In this document: positions 1 to 10,195 of the stretch, in pieces
Numbering within the stretch: the stretch's first letter is position 1
How the letters are laid out: each line of letters starts with the position of its first letter
Assembly (NCBI RefSeq): GCF_002752165.1
Contig: NZ_MOMB01000007.1
Span: 1 to 64,000, forward strand
Direction of reading: 5' to 3'
DNA length: 64,000 bases
From: Erwinia sp. OLFS4
GTDB lineage: Bacteria; Pseudomonadota; Gammaproteobacteria; Enterobacterales; Enterobacteriaceae
The notes under the pieces: model-generated
What the model saw: only the letters and a program-made list of their open reading frames with translations
What the model was told of the DNA's origin: nothing
Database searches by the model: none
Made by a program: the position numbers and the translations under genes

Positions 1-41
1 TGCAAGACTTTAATTTCCATACGAATCTCAAAAGTGATCAT
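1..41 (-). CDS. istA: IS21-family transposase IstA, N-terminal 13 residues only (partial)
   Basis: Reading the minus strand from the ATG at 41-39 gives MITFEIRMEIKVL before the window ends. This matches the usual start of IS21-family IstA transposases, which begin with a short acidic stretch followed by a helix-turn-helix. A purine-rich Shine-Dalgarno-like stretch lies just upstream at about 44-51, and the typical IS21 end repeats lie upstream of that. IstA is the DDE transposase that, with the ATPase IstB, moves the element. Only the first residues are visible, so whether the gene is intact cannot be judged. Confidence 0.65.
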   Translation of the reverse strand, partial: MITFEIRMEIKVL

Positions 42-127
42 AAGCTCCCCTGTATTCAGAGGAGCAGATTAACCCCTGGATCAGTTTTCAACCGTTGGGG
101 TGGATCAGTTTTGCACCGTTGGTAACA
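42..127 (-). mobile_element. Left terminal region of an IS21-family insertion sequence (partial element)
   Basis: Two near-identical copies of a roughly 20-bp unit, GGATCAGTTTTCAACCGTTGG and GGATCAGTTTTGCACCGTTGG, lie at about 80-122. Multiple short end repeats of this type outside istA are characteristic of IS21-family elements, whose outer ends are usually TG...CA. A CA at 126-127 could be the outer boundary, about 19 bp from the guaA stop codon. The rest of the element lies outside the window, so target duplication and the other end cannot be checked. Confidence 0.6.
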
Positions 128-146
128 GTCTATGCCGGACGCGGGA

Positions 147-1727
147 TCACTCCCACTCAATGGTTGCCGGTGGCTTGCCGCTAATATCGTAGACTACGCG
201 TGAAATACCGTTGATTTCATTGATAATGCGGTTAGATACCCGTCCAAGGAACTCATATGGCAGGTGCGCCCAGTGCGCGGTCATAAAATCAATGGTTTCC
301 ACCGCGCGTAGTGAGACTACCCAATCATATTTTCGGCCATCCCCCATTACACCGACTGAGCGCACCGGTAAAAAGACGGCAAAAGCCTGACTGACTTTGT
401 CATACAGATCCGCTTTGCGAAGTTCTTCAATAAAAATAGCATCAGCACGGCGTAGCAGGTCGCAATACTCTTTTTTAACCTCGCCCAGCACCCGCACGCC
501 AAGGCCTGGTCCGGGGAACGGATGGCGATAGAGCATGGCGTGAGGCAAGCCAAGTTCAAGACCAATCTTGCGCACTTCGTCTTTAAACAGTTCTTTTAGC
601 GGTTCAACCAGGCCAAGTTTCATCTCTTCCGGCAGACCACCAACATTGTGATGAGATTTAATGACGTGTGCCTTACCGGTAGCTGAGGCGGCGGATTCAA
701 TCACATCCGGATAGATGGTGCCCTGCGCCAGCCATCTGACTTCCTGAAGTTTACTGGCTTCTTCATCGAAGACTTCAACAAATACCCGGCCAATAATTTT
801 GCGCTTAGCTTCCGGGTCATCAGTCCCCGCCAGCGCATCAAGAAAACGTGCTTCGGCCGCAACATGGATAATGTTCAGTCCGAAGTGATCGCCAAACATT
901 TCAATTACCTGCTGAGCTTCATTGAGACGCAGTAAGCCATTATCAACAAACACACAGGTTAAGCGGTCGCCAATAGCGCGATGCAGCAGCATAGCCGTTA
1001 CCGAGGAATCAACCCCTCCGGACAGACCGAGAATTACCCGATCACCACCAATCTGTTCGCGCAGACGTTCAACGGCATCTTCAATAATTTTAGCCGGCGT
1101 CCACAGTGCCTGGCACTGGCAGATATCACGCACAAAGCGTTCAAGAATACGCTGTCCCTGGCGGGTATGAGTCACTTCCGGATGAAACTGCACGCCATAA
1201 AAGCGTTTTTCTTCGTTAGCCATAATGGCGAAAGGACAGGTTTCGGTACTGGCAACGGTAACAAAACCTGCCGGGATTGCCGTCACCTTATCGCCATGGC
1301 TCATCCACACGTCCAGCAGCGGTTTACCCGCATCACTGATCGCATCTTCAATATCCCGCACCAGCGCACTGTCGTTTTGTACTTCAACCTGTGCGTAGCC
1401 AAACTCACGCTCAACCGACCCTTCAACCTGACCGCCAAGCTGCATGGCCATGGTCTGCATGCCGTAGCACACTCCCAGCAGCGGCACGCCGGCCCGAAAG
1501 ACATACTCTGGAGCGCGCGGACTGTTATGTTCCGTGGTGCTCTCCGGCCCCCCGGAAAGGATAATCCCGTTGGGGTTAAACTCGCGGATTTGCGCTTCGC
1601 TGACATCCCAGGCCCAGAGTTCGCAATACACACCGAGCTCGCGCACCCGACGCGCTACCAGCTGCGTGTACTGAGAACCGAAATCAAGGATAAGAATGCG
1701 GTGCTTATGAATATTTTCCATTGTCAT
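147..1727 (-). CDS. guaA: GMP synthase (glutamine-hydrolysing)
   Basis: This 526-residue protein converts XMP to GMP using ATP and glutamine, the last step of guanine nucleotide synthesis. The N-terminal class I glutamine amidotransferase has the nucleophile in GVCYGMQ (about Cys87) and the HPE motif in [10 protein letters not shown]. The middle ATP pyrophosphatase domain shows the PP-loop [10 protein letters not shown] near residue 235, and the C-terminal dimerisation domain ends in ATIEWE as in the family. It lies downstream of guaB in the same direction with a 66-bp gap containing a strong hairpin, so the two are probably one guaBA operon. The start could be either of two ATGs two codons apart. 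An IS21-type end lies just beyond its stop. Confidence 0.98.
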   Translation of the reverse strand: MTMENIHKHRILILDFGSQYTQLVARRVRELGVYCELWAWDVSEAQIREFNPNGIILSGGPESTTEHNSPRAPEYVFRAGVPLLGVCYGMQTMAMQLGGQVEGSVEREFGYAQVEVQNDSALVRDIEDAISDAGKPLLDVWMSHGDKVTAIPAGFVTVASTETCPFAIMANEEKRFYGVQFHPEVTHTRQGQRILERFVRDICQCQALWTPAKIIEDAVERLREQIGGDRVILGLSGGVDSSVTAMLLHRAIGDRLTCVFVDNGLLRLNEAQQVIEMFGDHFGLNIIHVAAEARFLDALAGTDDPEAKRKIIGRVFVEVFDEEASKLQEVRWLAQGTIYPDVIESAASATGKAHVIKSHHNVGGLPEEMKLGLVEPLKELFKDEVRKIGLELGLPHAMLYRHPFPGPGLGVRVLGEVKKEYCDLLRRADAIFIEELRKADLYDKVSQAFAVFLPVRSVGVMGDGRKYDWVVSLRAVETIDFMTAHWAHLPYEFLGRVSNRIINEINGISRVVYDISGKPPATIEWE

Positions 1728-1760
1728 TAAGGCTGTTCCAGAGCGTAAACAGGGAAGAAC

Positions 1761-1777
1761 GCCCGGCCAGGCCGGGC
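1761..1777 (-). repeat. Perfect inverted repeat in the guaB-guaA gap
   Basis: GCCCGGCC and GGCCGGGC flank a single A, giving a perfect 8+1+8 GC-only palindrome between guaB and guaA. In RNA it would form a tight hairpin, but the following bases on the minus strand (CGTTCTTCC) are only a weak U-tract. It may cause partial termination, or protect and process the mRNA so that guaB and guaA are expressed at different levels. That role is an inference. Confidence 0.55.
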
Positions 1778-1793
1778 AGAGTAATTTGCGGGA

Positions 1794-3260
1794 TTAAGAT
1801 CCCATACGGTAATTCGGCGACTCTTTGGTGATGGTCACATCATGCACATGGCTTTCTGAAATGCCGGCACCGCTGATGCGGACAAATTCCGCCTGGGTAC
1901 GTAGTGCATCAATGGTGCCACAACCGGTCAGACCCATACAGGAGCGCAGGCCTCCCATCTGCTGATGGACGATCTCTTTTAAACGGCCTTTATAGGCTAC
2001 CCGCCCTTCAATGCCTTCCGGCACCAGTTTATCCGCCGCATTATCGCTCTGGAAATAACGATCGGACGATCCTTTCGACATAGCCCCCAGTGAACCCATG
2101 CCACGGTATGATTTAAACGCACGCCCCTGATAAAGTTCAATTTCACCAGGAGACTCGTCTGTGCCGGCCAGCATTGAACCGACCATCACCGCTGACGCAC
2201 CGGCGGCAATTGCTTTGGCGATATCGCCGGAGAAACGGATACCGCCATCGGCAATCACCGGGATCCCGCTGCCTTCCAGCGCGCTGACAGCGTCAGACAC
2301 CGCGGTAATCTGCGGTACACCAACACCGGTAACAATACGGGTGGTACAGATAGAACCGGGGCCGATGCCGACTTTTACTGCGCTGACACCAGCATCCACC
2401 AGCGCCAGTGCACCAGCACCGGTAGCAACATTACCGCCAATGATATCGAGATCGGGATACTTTGCCCGGGTTTCACGAATGCGCTGTAACACGCCTTCAG
2501 AATGGCCATGCGAGGAGTCAATAAGCAGAACGTCAACACCCGCCGCCACCAGCGCATCGACACGCTCTTCATTTCCTGCCCCGGCACCCACCGCCGCGCC
2601 AACCCGCAAACGACCCTGCGCATCTTTACAGGCGTTAGGCTTACGCTCTGCTTTCTGAAAATCTTTCACCGTTATCATCCCCAGCAGGTGAAAGCTGCCA
2701 TCCACTACCAGCGCTTTTTCAACGCGTTTTTCATGCATCTTCTGCAAAACCACTTCGCGTGACTCGCCCTCTTTAACGGTAACCAGCCGTTCTTTTGGCG
2801 TCATAACTGCCGACACCGGCTGCGTCAGGTCAGTGACAAAACGCACATCACGCCCGGTAATAATACCCACCAGTTCGTTGTCAGCATTCACCACCGGGTA
2901 ACCGGCAAAGCCGTTACGTTCAGTCAGTGCTTTCACTTCGCTCAGTGGCGTTGTCGGCAACACGGTTTGTGGATCGGTGACAATACCACTTTCATGTTTT
3001 TTCACCTTACGGACTTCTTCTGCCTGGCGTTCAACCGACATATTTTTATGGATAAAGCCAAGGCCCCCTTCCTGCGCCAGCGCAATCGCCAGGTTCGCTT
3101 CTGTCACGGTATCCATGGCAGCAGAAAGCATGGGAATATTCAGACGAATATTTTTTGTAAGCCGGGTGCTGAGGTCAGCGGTATTGGGCAGAACAGTGGA
3201 GTGAGCGGGCAAGAGCAGAACGTCATCAAAAGTGAGTGCTTCTTTAGCGATTCGTAGCAT
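1794..3260 (-). CDS. guaB: Inosine-5'-monophosphate dehydrogenase
   Basis: This 488-residue enzyme oxidises IMP to XMP with NAD, the committed step toward GMP. The TIM-barrel halves flank two CBS domains at about residues 95-205. The catalytic loop [15 protein letters not shown] carries the active-site cysteine near residue 305, and the flap region (RGMGSLGAM) follows. Length matches the family. It is the first gene of guaBA and is transcribed divergently from xseA, with a promoter and a PurR-like box in the gap. Confidence 0.98.
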   Translation of the reverse strand: MLRIAKEALTFDDVLLLPAHSTVLPNTADLSTRLTKNIRLNIPMLSAAMDTVTEANLAIALAQEGGLGFIHKNMSVERQAEEVRKVKKHESGIVTDPQTVLPTTPLSEVKALTERNGFAGYPVVNADNELVGIITGRDVRFVTDLTQPVSAVMTPKERLVTVKEGESREVVLQKMHEKRVEKALVVDGSFHLLGMITVKDFQKAERKPNACKDAQGRLRVGAAVGAGAGNEERVDALVAAGVDVLLIDSSHGHSEGVLQRIRETRAKYPDLDIIGGNVATGAGALALVDAGVSAVKVGIGPGSICTTRIVTGVGVPQITAVSDAVSALEGSGIPVIADGGIRFSGDIAKAIAAGASAVMVGSMLAGTDESPGEIELYQGRAFKSYRGMGSLGAMSKGSSDRYFQSDNAADKLVPEGIEGRVAYKGRLKEIVHQQMGGLRSCMGLTGCGTIDALRTQAEFVRISGAGISESHVHDVTITKESPNYRMGS

Positions 3261-3311
3261 GGCAATATCTCAACCTGGGGTGAATGAGAACAGATAAAAT
3301 ATTGCCGCGGC

Positions 3312-3337
3312 ATTATACAGGGCGTAACCGATTGCCT
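3312..3337 (-). promoter_or_regulatory. guaB promoter with PurR-like operator
   Basis: A TATAAT -10 hexamer reads on the minus strand at 3317-3312, about 50 bp before guaB. Immediately upstream, at 3337-3322, the 16-mer AGGCAATCGGTTACGC matches about 10 of the 14 specified positions of the PurR consensus (ACGCAAACGTTTNCNT). PurR control of guaBA is established in E. coli. No clear -35 was found. Confidence 0.55.
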
Positions 3338-3429
3338 CCAGCTTTTTTTTACAAAAAGTCTTGCTCATCACCGACAGCCATGTAATATCAGCTAATTAAC
3401 CTGCCGATATACTATTTGATCTCTGTCAC

Positions 3430-4800
3430 ATGTCACTACCTCCTTCAGGCACAATTTTTACCGTCAGCCGGCTGAATACCACCGTCCGTCAGCTGCTGGA
3501 ACAAGAAATGGGTCAGGTATGGCTGAATGCTGAAATCTCCAATTTTTCCCAGCCCGCTTCCGGCCACTGGTACTTTACCCTGAAAGACGACGCTGCACAG
3601 GTCCGCTGTGCCATGTTCCGTAACAGCAACCGGCGTGTCACCTTTCGCCCGCAGCATGGTCAGCAGGTTCTGGTACGCGCTACCCTTACGCTGTATGAAC
3701 CCCGTGGCGACTACCAGCTGATTATTGAGAGCATGCAGCCTGCTGGTGAAGGCTTGCTTCAGCAGCAGTTCGAACAGTTAAAGCAGCGACTTGGCGCAGA
3801 AGGACTGTTCAATGCTGAACATAAGCAGCGGCTTCCGGAACCCGCCCGCCGGCTGGGGGTAATCACCTCGGCAAGCGGTGCAGCGCTGCACGATATTCTG
3901 CATATTCTGCAGCGGCGCGATCCCTCTCTGCCGGTGATTATTTACCCGACGCTGGTACAGGGTGCGGCTGCACCTGCGTCTATCGTTGCGGCTATCGAGC
4001 GGGCGAACTTACGTAACGAATGTGATGTACTGATCCTCGGACGTGGTGGCGGTTCACTGGAAGATTTATGGAGCTTTAACGATGAACGGGTGGCAAGGGC
4101 TATTTTTGCCAGCCGGCTGCCACTCATCAGCGCCGTCGGCCATGAAACGGATGTGACCATCGCTGATTTTGTCGCTGACCTGCGGGCACCAACCCCTTCA
4201 GCGGCAGCTGAACTGGTGAGCCGTAATCAGACCGATCTTCTGCGTCAACTGCAGGGGCAGCAACAGCGACTGGAAATGGCACTGGATTATTATCTGGCCC
4301 GGCAACGTCAGCACTACACAAAGCTGGCCCATCGTCTGCAACACCAGCACCCCCAGCTGCGGCTGGCCCGTCAGCAAAGCACTCTGCTGCAGCTGCAGCG
4401 TCGGCTAAACGATGCATTGCAACGTCAGTTACGTCGCGCCACACAGCAGCAAGAACGTATCGCGCAGCGGCTGAACGCCCAGCAACCACTGCCGCATATA
4501 TCGCGACTACAACAGCGCCTTCAGCAACAGTACTATCAGCTCAGTCAGGCTATCGGCCAACAGCTTGGAAACCGGCGCCAGCATTTTGCTACGCTTGCCG
4601 GCCAGCTTGAAGGCGTGAGTCCGCTGGCAACGCTGGCGCGCGGTTTTAGCGTTACCACCACGGCTGACGATAAAGTCGTGAAAAAGGTTCGCCAGTTAAA
4701 AACCGGCGATACCCTGAAAACCCGGCTGGATGATGGCTGGGTTGAGAGTCAGGTCACCCGTCTGCACCGCCCTGCCGCCAGAAAGAAACCCGCCGGCTGA
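3430..4800 (+). CDS. xseA: Exodeoxyribonuclease VII large subunit
   Basis: This 456-residue protein is the catalytic large subunit of ExoVII, a metal-independent single-strand DNA exonuclease that works with several XseB subunits. The N-terminal OB-fold (about residues 1-105) binds DNA. The catalytic core contains the conserved [16 protein letters not shown] stretch, and a long glutamine- and arginine-rich coiled coil follows (about 270-400). Length matches E. coli (456). It is divergent from guaB, and xseB is not in this window. Confidence 0.97.
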   Translation: MSLPPSGTIFTVSRLNTTVRQLLEQEMGQVWLNAEISNFSQPASGHWYFTLKDDAAQVRCAMFRNSNRRVTFRPQHGQQVLVRATLTLYEPRGDYQLIIESMQPAGEGLLQQQFEQLKQRLGAEGLFNAEHKQRLPEPARRLGVITSASGAALHDILHILQRRDPSLPVIIYPTLVQGAAAPASIVAAIERANLRNECDVLILGRGGGSLEDLWSFNDERVARAIFASRLPLISAVGHETDVTIADFVADLRAPTPSAAAELVSRNQTDLLRQLQGQQQRLEMALDYYLARQRQHYTKLAHRLQHQHPQLRLARQQSTLLQLQRRLNDALQRQLRRATQQQERIAQRLNAQQPLPHISRLQQRLQQQYYQLSQAIGQQLGNRRQHFATLAGQLEGVSPLATLARGFSVTTTADDKVVKKVRQLKTGDTLKTRLDDGWVESQVTRLHRPAARKKPAG

Positions 4801-4976
4801 AGGCGGCGCACTGCTTACAGCAGACGACCGACCGCCCGACTGACTGTCAGTCATGATAAAGCGCGCTTCAATGACACAACATTGCCAGTGCCATTGAACA
4901 GCGGCGGAAAGCGCCAGATGTGCGGTGATAAACCAACTGCCTGAAGCGGGTGATGATACTGTTATCGCGCTTAGCG

Positions 4977-5186
4977 TCAGGCGACTATCACCCGCGATCG
5001 TGAAATCAAGCCATGCTGACGGCAAAAGTAATCCACCGCGCCGCAGGCTTTCAGCACCTCCAGCGGCTCAGCGCATTCAGGACACCGCAGCTGACTGCCA
5101 AAATGGCGGCCACAGGCCGGGCAGTCAAAACCTCCGGCTGACTCATCCAGCAACTGCTTATCATCGGGACATAAAGGCATGGGCAA
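4977..5186 (-). CDS. yfgJ: YfgJ-like zinc-ribbon protein
   Basis: This 69-residue cytosolic protein contains paired CPxC motifs (CPACG near residue 22 and CPEC near 35) plus an N-terminal Cys and C-terminal Cys/His residues, which is enough for two zinc-ribbon knuckles. It matches E. coli YfgJ in size and in position between xseA and der. No biochemical role is established for the family. It follows the terminator of der, so it probably has its own expression. Confidence 0.8.
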   Translation of the reverse strand: MPMPLCPDDKQLLDESAGGFDCPACGRHFGSQLRCPECAEPLEVLKACGAVDYFCRQHGLISRSRVIVA

Positions 5187-5221
5187 TGCTCCATAGCAGG
5201 GATCAACGCGCCGATTGTAGT

Positions 5222-5250
5222 AAAAAATCAGGGCCGGATTAGCCGGCCCT
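5222..5250 (-). terminator. Rho-independent terminator after der
   Basis: On the minus strand an 8-bp stem AGGGCCGG/CCGGCCCT with a 5-base loop is followed by GATTTTTT. It lies directly after the der stop codon. Confidence 0.8.
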
Positions 5251-5257
5251 TGTCAAA

Positions 5258-6751
5258 TCAACGTTTATTCTTCTTCAGATGCGATAACAGCCGCTTACGC
5301 TTACGTTGCTGAGTCGGCGTCAGTAAATTACGTTTACCGGCATACGGGTTGTCCCCTTCTTTAAACTGAATACGAATCGGGGTACCCATCACGTTCAGCG
5401 ATTTACGAAAGTAGTTCATCAGGTAGCGTTTATATGAATCCGGCAAATCTTTCACCTGATTACCGTGAATCACCACAATGGGCGGATTGTAGCCACCGGC
5501 ATGGGCATATTTTAACTTCACACGCCGGCCGCGTACCAGCGGCGGCTGATGATCGTCCGTGGCCATATGCATAATACGTGTCAGTAAAGATGTACTGACG
5601 CGACGCGTTGAACCGTCATATGCTTCGGTGACCGATTCAAACAGATTACCCACTCCGCTACCATGCAGGGCAGAGATAAAATGTACACGGGCGAAGTCGA
5701 TGAAGCCCAGACGATAATCGAGGGTCTCTTTCACTTCATCCTTGACCTCCTGCGACAACCCGTCCCATTTATTGACCACAATCACCAGCGAACGCCCGGC
5801 ATTCAGTATAAAGCCAAGCAGCGACAGGTCCTGATCGGAAATTCCGGCCCGCGCATCAATCACCAGCAGCACCACATTGGCATCTTCAATCGCCTGCAGC
5901 GTTTTAATCACCGAAAACTTTTCCACCGTGTCGGTCACTTTGCCGCGTTTGCGCACGCCGGCGGTATCTATCAGGACATACTGGCGTTCATCACGCTCCA
6001 TCGGGATATAGATACTGTCGCGGGTAGTCCCCGGCATATCAAACACCACCACGCGATCCTCACCAAGGATACGATTGGTCAGGGTTGATTTGCCGACATT
6101 GGGACGACCAACGATAGCCAGCTTAATTGGCAGATCCTGTGGATTGAAGGTTTCTTCCTCCTCCCCGGAAGCCTCGCCGTTTTCCAGCGCCTCCTGTTCA
6201 GCCCAGTAAGCCTGGTTCTCTTCCTCTTCCGTCAGCGGTTGCGGGTCAGCTTCGTCGCCGCTCATCCAGGGGAGCAGCGCCGTTTCCAGCAAACTGGTAA
6301 CCCCGCGACCGTGCGATGCAGCAATGGGGTAAATCTCCCCCAGACTGAGCGCATAAAATTCAACAACCGCTGAATCGGCATCAACACCATCAGTTTTATT
6401 TGCCACCAGAAATGTCGGCTTATCGCGCATACGCAGATGTTTAGCAATGCCTTCATCTGCCGGCATCAGGCCGGCGCGGGCATCAACCATAAACAGCACC
6501 ACATCGGCTTCTTCAATTGCCAGCAGCGACTGCGCCGCCATACGGGTTTCAACGCCCTCTTCACTACCGTCAATGCCGCCGGTATCAATACAGATAAACT
6601 CACGTCCTTCAACCTCAGCACGACCGTATTTCCGATCGCGCGTCAGACCAGGAAAGTCTGCAACCAGCGCATCACGCGTACGCGTCAGGCGATTGAACAG
6701 AGTGGATTTGCCGACATTGGGACGCCCAACCAGCGCAACCACAGGTACCAT
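5258..6751 (-). CDS. der: Ribosome-assembly GTPase Der (EngA)
   Basis: This 497-residue protein has two tandem GTPase domains followed by a KH-like domain, the layout unique to Der/EngA, an essential factor for maturation of the 50S subunit. The first domain starts with GRPNVGKST near residue 8 and the second repeats it near residue 215. The G3 motifs are DTGG and DTAG, and the G4 motifs are NKTD and NKWD. An acidic linker of about 40 residues separates the G domains. The C-terminus is strongly basic ([14 protein letters not shown]), suiting rRNA contact. It is downstream of bamB but separated by a terminator, so it probably has its own promoter. Confidence 0.98.
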   Translation of the reverse strand: MVPVVALVGRPNVGKSTLFNRLTRTRDALVADFPGLTRDRKYGRAEVEGREFICIDTGGIDGSEEGVETRMAAQSLLAIEEADVVLFMVDARAGLMPADEGIAKHLRMRDKPTFLVANKTDGVDADSAVVEFYALSLGEIYPIAASHGRGVTSLLETALLPWMSGDEADPQPLTEEEENQAYWAEQEALENGEASGEEEETFNPQDLPIKLAIVGRPNVGKSTLTNRILGEDRVVVFDMPGTTRDSIYIPMERDERQYVLIDTAGVRKRGKVTDTVEKFSVIKTLQAIEDANVVLLVIDARAGISDQDLSLLGFILNAGRSLVIVVNKWDGLSQEVKDEVKETLDYRLGFIDFARVHFISALHGSGVGNLFESVTEAYDGSTRRVSTSLLTRIMHMATDDHQPPLVRGRRVKLKYAHAGGYNPPIVVIHGNQVKDLPDSYKRYLMNYFRKSLNVMGTPIRIQFKEGDNPYAGKRNLLTPTQQRKRKRLLSHLKKNKR

Positions 6752-6866
6752 AAATAAAGCCTCATATAAAAAATTATCCGGTCATTCCAGGAAATCCTTC
6801 CTGCGCAGACGTCTTCGAGTGACGGGGCGAACCAGCGGATGGCGACAAGAATAACACGCTGTCAGT

Positions 6867-6903
6867 AAAACGAAACGGCCCCTGATAAACTCAGGAGCCG
6901 TTT
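6867..6903 (-). terminator. Terminator after bamB
   Basis: A 13-bp stem with one mismatch (arms 6873-6885 and 6891-6903) and loop TAAAC is followed on the minus strand by CGTTTTAC. It lies just past the bamB stop and separates bamB from der. Confidence 0.65.
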
Positions 6904-6925
6904 AAGGTCAGCACTTGCTCAGACT

Positions 6926-8107
6926 TTAACGTTTAAAGACGTAAACTTTACCGTCTTTCGACTGAATCACCAGCTTATCGCCTGCCACCACCGGTTCAGT
7001 CTGGAAACCGGAACTGTCAACATTCTGTTGCGCGACAAAACGACCGTCGGTGGTATTCATCCAGTGGAGGTAGCCTTCACCATCACCCACCACCAGATAA
7101 CCGTTAAACAGCACTGGCGACGTCAGATTACGGTGCAACAGTGCGCTCTGGCGCCATAGCGATACGCCACCCTCAGTGCTGAGGGCATCAATGCGATCGT
7201 TCTGATCCACCAGGTAAAGGTGATTACCGTCAACCAGAATATCGTGAATACCGCCAATTTCACGTTTCCACATAATCTGTCCGGTACGCAAATCCAGTGC
7301 CGACAGGTTGCCGTTATAAGCCAGTGCATACACCACGCCGTTAACAATGACCGGCGTCATATCAACATCGGCCAGGCGGTCAATTTCAGTGGCACCACTT
7401 GGCTGCGAAATGCGCTGCTGCCAGATAATCTGACCCTGGCTGAGCATAACCGCACTCACACGACCATTGTCCCCCCCGACAATAGCCGCACCAAATGCGG
7501 TTGCCGGCGCAGACTCGCCGCGCAACGAAAGGGTTGGCTGGTCCAGATTTACCGTCCACTTAACAGCGCCACTGCTGGTATCCAGTGCCTGAAGCAGACC
7601 GTTACTGGTGTGAACAAGCACCAGTCCGTCACTGACAACCGGACGTGAAAGCACCTCACCACCGGCCTGTGTTTTCCAGGCTACGCTGCCATCACTGGCA
7701 CTGAGTGCGTAAACAAGGCCACGCTCACTCCCGATGTACAAAAACGATCCAGCGGCAGTCACGCCACCAGAAAGCATGGCCGACAGGTTTTTCGAAAAGA
7801 AACCGGTTTTTTCGGAAAGGTCGACCCGCCACTGTTCTTTACCATCAGCAGCATTAAGCGCTTTCACCACGCCAAAACGATCGGCGGCATAAATCACGTT
7901 ATCCTGCCATGCGGGATGAAGATTGGAATAAAAGTCACCAACACCATCGCCAACAGACTCACTCCACAATTTTTCCGGAGTAAACTGATTTTCTACTTTC
8001 GGCAGCGGCGACATTTTCACCGCGTCCTCTTCACCGCTGAACCATGAACATCCGCTGAGTAATGTGACTGAAATCAATCCCGGCAGAAGTATCTTACGCA
8101 ATTCCAT
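6926..8107 (-). CDS. bamB: Outer-membrane assembly lipoprotein BamB
   Basis: This 393-residue lipoprotein of the Bam complex forms an eight-bladed beta-propeller that helps BamA fold outer-membrane proteins. The signal peptide ends in lipobox LLSGC with the lipidated Cys near residue 20. PQQ/WD-like blade motifs such as VYALSASDGSVAW, LLQALDTSSGAVKW and LSALDLRTGQIMW recur about every 40 residues. It follows yfgM with a 54-bp gap, as in E. coli, and the two are probably co-transcribed with hisS. Confidence 0.97.
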   Translation of the reverse strand: MELRKILLPGLISVTLLSGCSWFSGEEDAVKMSPLPKVENQFTPEKLWSESVGDGVGDFYSNLHPAWQDNVIYAADRFGVVKALNAADGKEQWRVDLSEKTGFFSKNLSAMLSGGVTAAGSFLYIGSERGLVYALSASDGSVAWKTQAGGEVLSRPVVSDGLVLVHTSNGLLQALDTSSGAVKWTVNLDQPTLSLRGESAPATAFGAAIVGGDNGRVSAVMLSQGQIIWQQRISQPSGATEIDRLADVDMTPVIVNGVVYALAYNGNLSALDLRTGQIMWKREIGGIHDILVDGNHLYLVDQNDRIDALSTEGGVSLWRQSALLHRNLTSPVLFNGYLVVGDGEGYLHWMNTTDGRFVAQQNVDSSGFQTEPVVAGDKLVIQSKDGKVYVFKR

Positions 8108-8125
8108 GAAGTCCCTCGTGTGCCC

Positions 8126-8166
8126 GTTAAGGCCAATTTTTTTTACCGATCCCGCCAGGCCTTAAC
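8126..8166. repeat. 9-bp inverted repeat at the yfgM-bamB junction
   Basis: GTTAAGGCC (8126-8134) and GGCCTTAAC (8158-8166) are perfect inverted copies 23 bases apart, and one arm covers the yfgM stop codon. A run of eight T on the plus strand lies in the loop. The stem could modulate read-through from yfgM into bamB, but no function is shown. Confidence 0.4.
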
Positions 8167-8782
8167 TCGGCAGATTATTCATTTTCATTTGCAGCATTTC
8201 TTTCAGCGCCGAGGAACCGTTGGCTTCAGCACCTTTCTGCCAGGCCTCGCGCGCACCTTTAATATCACCTTTGCTCAGCAGCGCTTCACCACGCACATCG
8301 GCAACGATGGCGACCCAGGCATCCCCTTTGATCTGATCAAGGGTTTTCAGGGCGTCATCTGGCTGCTTCTGCTGCAGCTGGATGCGTGCCAGCCGCAAAT
8401 TCAGTACTGACTGCAGTCCGGCATCATCAGTGTCCTGCAGGCCCGCTTTTAACTGTGCGGCTGCCTTGTCCAGTTGATTGAGGTCAACATAACGCTTAGT
8501 CAGTTCCAGCGACGCCAGCGCACCGTAAGTGTTACGGTTATCGCTGACAAACCGGGCAGCCGCTTCCAGCGTTTGCGGTTTGCTGTTTTCCAGCGACGAC
8601 ACCACCTGCTGCCAGGCCGCGGATGTTTCGCGCGACGAGTTGGTTTCATGGCTGTTCCAGTAGTGCCAGCCTGCCAGCACGCCAGCCCCGAGGATAACGC
8701 CCAGTACCAGCGCTTTTCCATTCCGGGAAAAGAACCGACGCAGAGCATCAGCCTGCTCATTCTCGTTGCTATAAATTTCCAC
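8162..8782 (-). CDS. yfgM: SecYEG-associated chaperone-linked protein YfgM
   Basis: This 206-residue inner-membrane protein has a short cytosolic N-terminus, one transmembrane helix at about residues 24-42 (ALVLGVILGAGVLAGWHYW) and a periplasmic tetratricopeptide-like region. In E. coli, YfgM associates with PpiD at the SecYEG translocon and links export to periplasmic chaperones. Length and position between hisS and bamB match. The hisS-yfgM gap is only 39 bp. Confidence 0.93.
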   Translation of the reverse strand: MEIYSNENEQADALRRFFSRNGKALVLGVILGAGVLAGWHYWNSHETNSSRETSAAWQQVVSSLENSKPQTLEAAARFVSDNRNTYGALASLELTKRYVDLNQLDKAAAQLKAGLQDTDDAGLQSVLNLRLARIQLQQKQPDDALKTLDQIKGDAWVAIVADVRGEALLSKGDIKGAREAWQKGAEANGSSALKEMLQMKMNNLPS

Positions 8783-8821
8783 GCAACCCTCTCCTTTCGC
8801 TTTCAGTCAGCCTGTGCGGCA

Positions 8822-10099
8822 TTATGCTTGTAATAAGGTTTCAATGGCCGCAGCGGCCTGATTCTGCGCTAGGGTTTGTTGTTCCCCGGTACGTAAATCT
8901 TTGATAACGATCTGACGCGCCGCCACTTCATCTTCACCCAGTACCAACGCCAGGCGTGCGCCATAGCGGTCAGCACGGGCAAACTGCTTTTTGAAGTTGC
9001 CGCCGCCAAAGTTGGTCATCAGCTTCAGATCCGGTCTGGCATCACGCAGCTGTTCAGCAAACGCCATGGCCGCCGTCTGAACCCCCTGGCCTGAAGCGAT
9101 AAGATAGACATCAACAATGCGCGTCGGTTCAAAATCCGGATTCACTGCCTGAACTAACAGTACCAGCCGTTCCATCCCCATGGCAAAACCGACGCCAGGG
9201 GTTTCCCGGCCACCCAGCTGAGCAACCAGACCATCGTAGCGGCCACCGCCGCAAACGGTACCCTGCGATCCAAGACTGGTTGTTACCCATTCAAACACGG
9301 TACGGTTGTAATAGTCGAGTCCCCGCACCAACCGCTGATTAATCCGATAGGAAATGCCGGCAGCCTGCAGCAAGGCACAAAGCCCGTTAAAATGCTCGCG
9401 CGAGGCGTCATCCAGATAATCGTGCAGGGCCGGCGCGCTATTCAGCAACTGCTGCACCGTTTCATTTTTGCTATCCAGCACCCGCAGTGGATTGGTATAC
9501 ATCCGTCGCTTACAGTCTTCATCCAGCTTATCCTGATGCTTTTCAAGAAAAGCCACCAGTGCCTGACGGTAATCAGCGCGCGCCTGCAGGGAACCAATTG
9601 AGTTCAGCTCAAGAGAAACGTGGCCGTCAATACCCAGCGCTTTCCACCAGCGGGCGGTCATCATGATCATTTCGGCATCGATATCCGGCCCCTGCAGGCC
9701 AAAAACCTCAGCACCAATCTGATGAAACTGGCGATAACGGCCTTTTTGCGGGCGTTCGTAACGGAACATCGGCCCGATATACCACAAGCGCTGTTCCTGG
9801 TTGTACAGCAGGCCATGCTCAATGCCGGCGCGTACACAACCTGCGGTGCCTTCCGGTCGCAGCGTCAGACTTTCACCATTGCGGTCATCAAAGGTATACA
9901 TCTCTTTTTCAACCACATCAGTTACTTCACCAATAGCACGTTTGAAAAGTGGCGTCTGCTCTACAATCGGCACGCGAATTTCGCTATAACCGTAACTGGC
10001 CAACACCTGTTTCAGAATATTTTCAATACGTTGCCACAAGGCGGTATCTGCCGGGAGGTAATCGTTCATGCCTCGAATGGCCTGAATATTCTTTGCCAC
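8822..10099 (-). CDS. hisS: Histidyl-tRNA synthetase
   Basis: This class II aminoacyl-tRNA synthetase has motif 2 around [16 protein letters not shown], the histidine-specific motif [15 protein letters not shown] and a C-terminal anticodon-binding domain. The GTG at 10099 is preferred over longer in-frame starts at 10108 (ATG) and 10126 (GTG). It gives 425 residues beginning [15 protein letters not shown] after the initiator, as in E. coli (424), and it has a GATGAG Shine-Dalgarno-like sequence upstream. It follows ispG and leads into yfgM and bamB. Confidence 0.97.
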   Translation of the reverse strand: MAKNIQAIRGMNDYLPADTALWQRIENILKQVLASYGYSEIRVPIVEQTPLFKRAIGEVTDVVEKEMYTFDDRNGESLTLRPEGTAGCVRAGIEHGLLYNQEQRLWYIGPMFRYERPQKGRYRQFHQIGAEVFGLQGPDIDAEMIMMTARWWKALGIDGHVSLELNSIGSLQARADYRQALVAFLEKHQDKLDEDCKRRMYTNPLRVLDSKNETVQQLLNSAPALHDYLDDASREHFNGLCALLQAAGISYRINQRLVRGLDYYNRTVFEWVTTSLGSQGTVCGGGRYDGLVAQLGGRETPGVGFAMGMERLVLLVQAVNPDFEPTRIVDVYLIASGQGVQTAAMAFAEQLRDARPDLKLMTNFGGGNFKKQFARADRYGARLALVLGEDEVAARQIVIKDLRTGEQQTLAQNQAAAAIETLLQA

Positions 10100-10127
10100 T
10101 AAATTCATCTCATCTGTTAATAACACA

Positions 10128-10145
10128 GGCCGAATCGCTTCGGCC
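10128..10145 (-). repeat. Hairpin in the ispG-hisS gap
   Basis: GGCCGAA and TTCGGCC flank a 4-base loop, forming a 7-bp perfect stem just before the hisS ribosome-binding region. The bases after it on the minus strand (TGTGTTATTAAC) are not a proper U-tract, so it is more likely an mRNA-processing or partial attenuation element than a full terminator. Confidence 0.45.
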
Positions 10146-10195
10146 CGGGTTTAATATGACAGCGCATGATACCCTGCTGACGGTATAATGCTGAC

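Noticed and set aside
981-1730. 249-codon plus-strand frame
   Set aside because: It lies wholly antisense to guaA and has no recognisable motifs; guaA is intact on the other strand.
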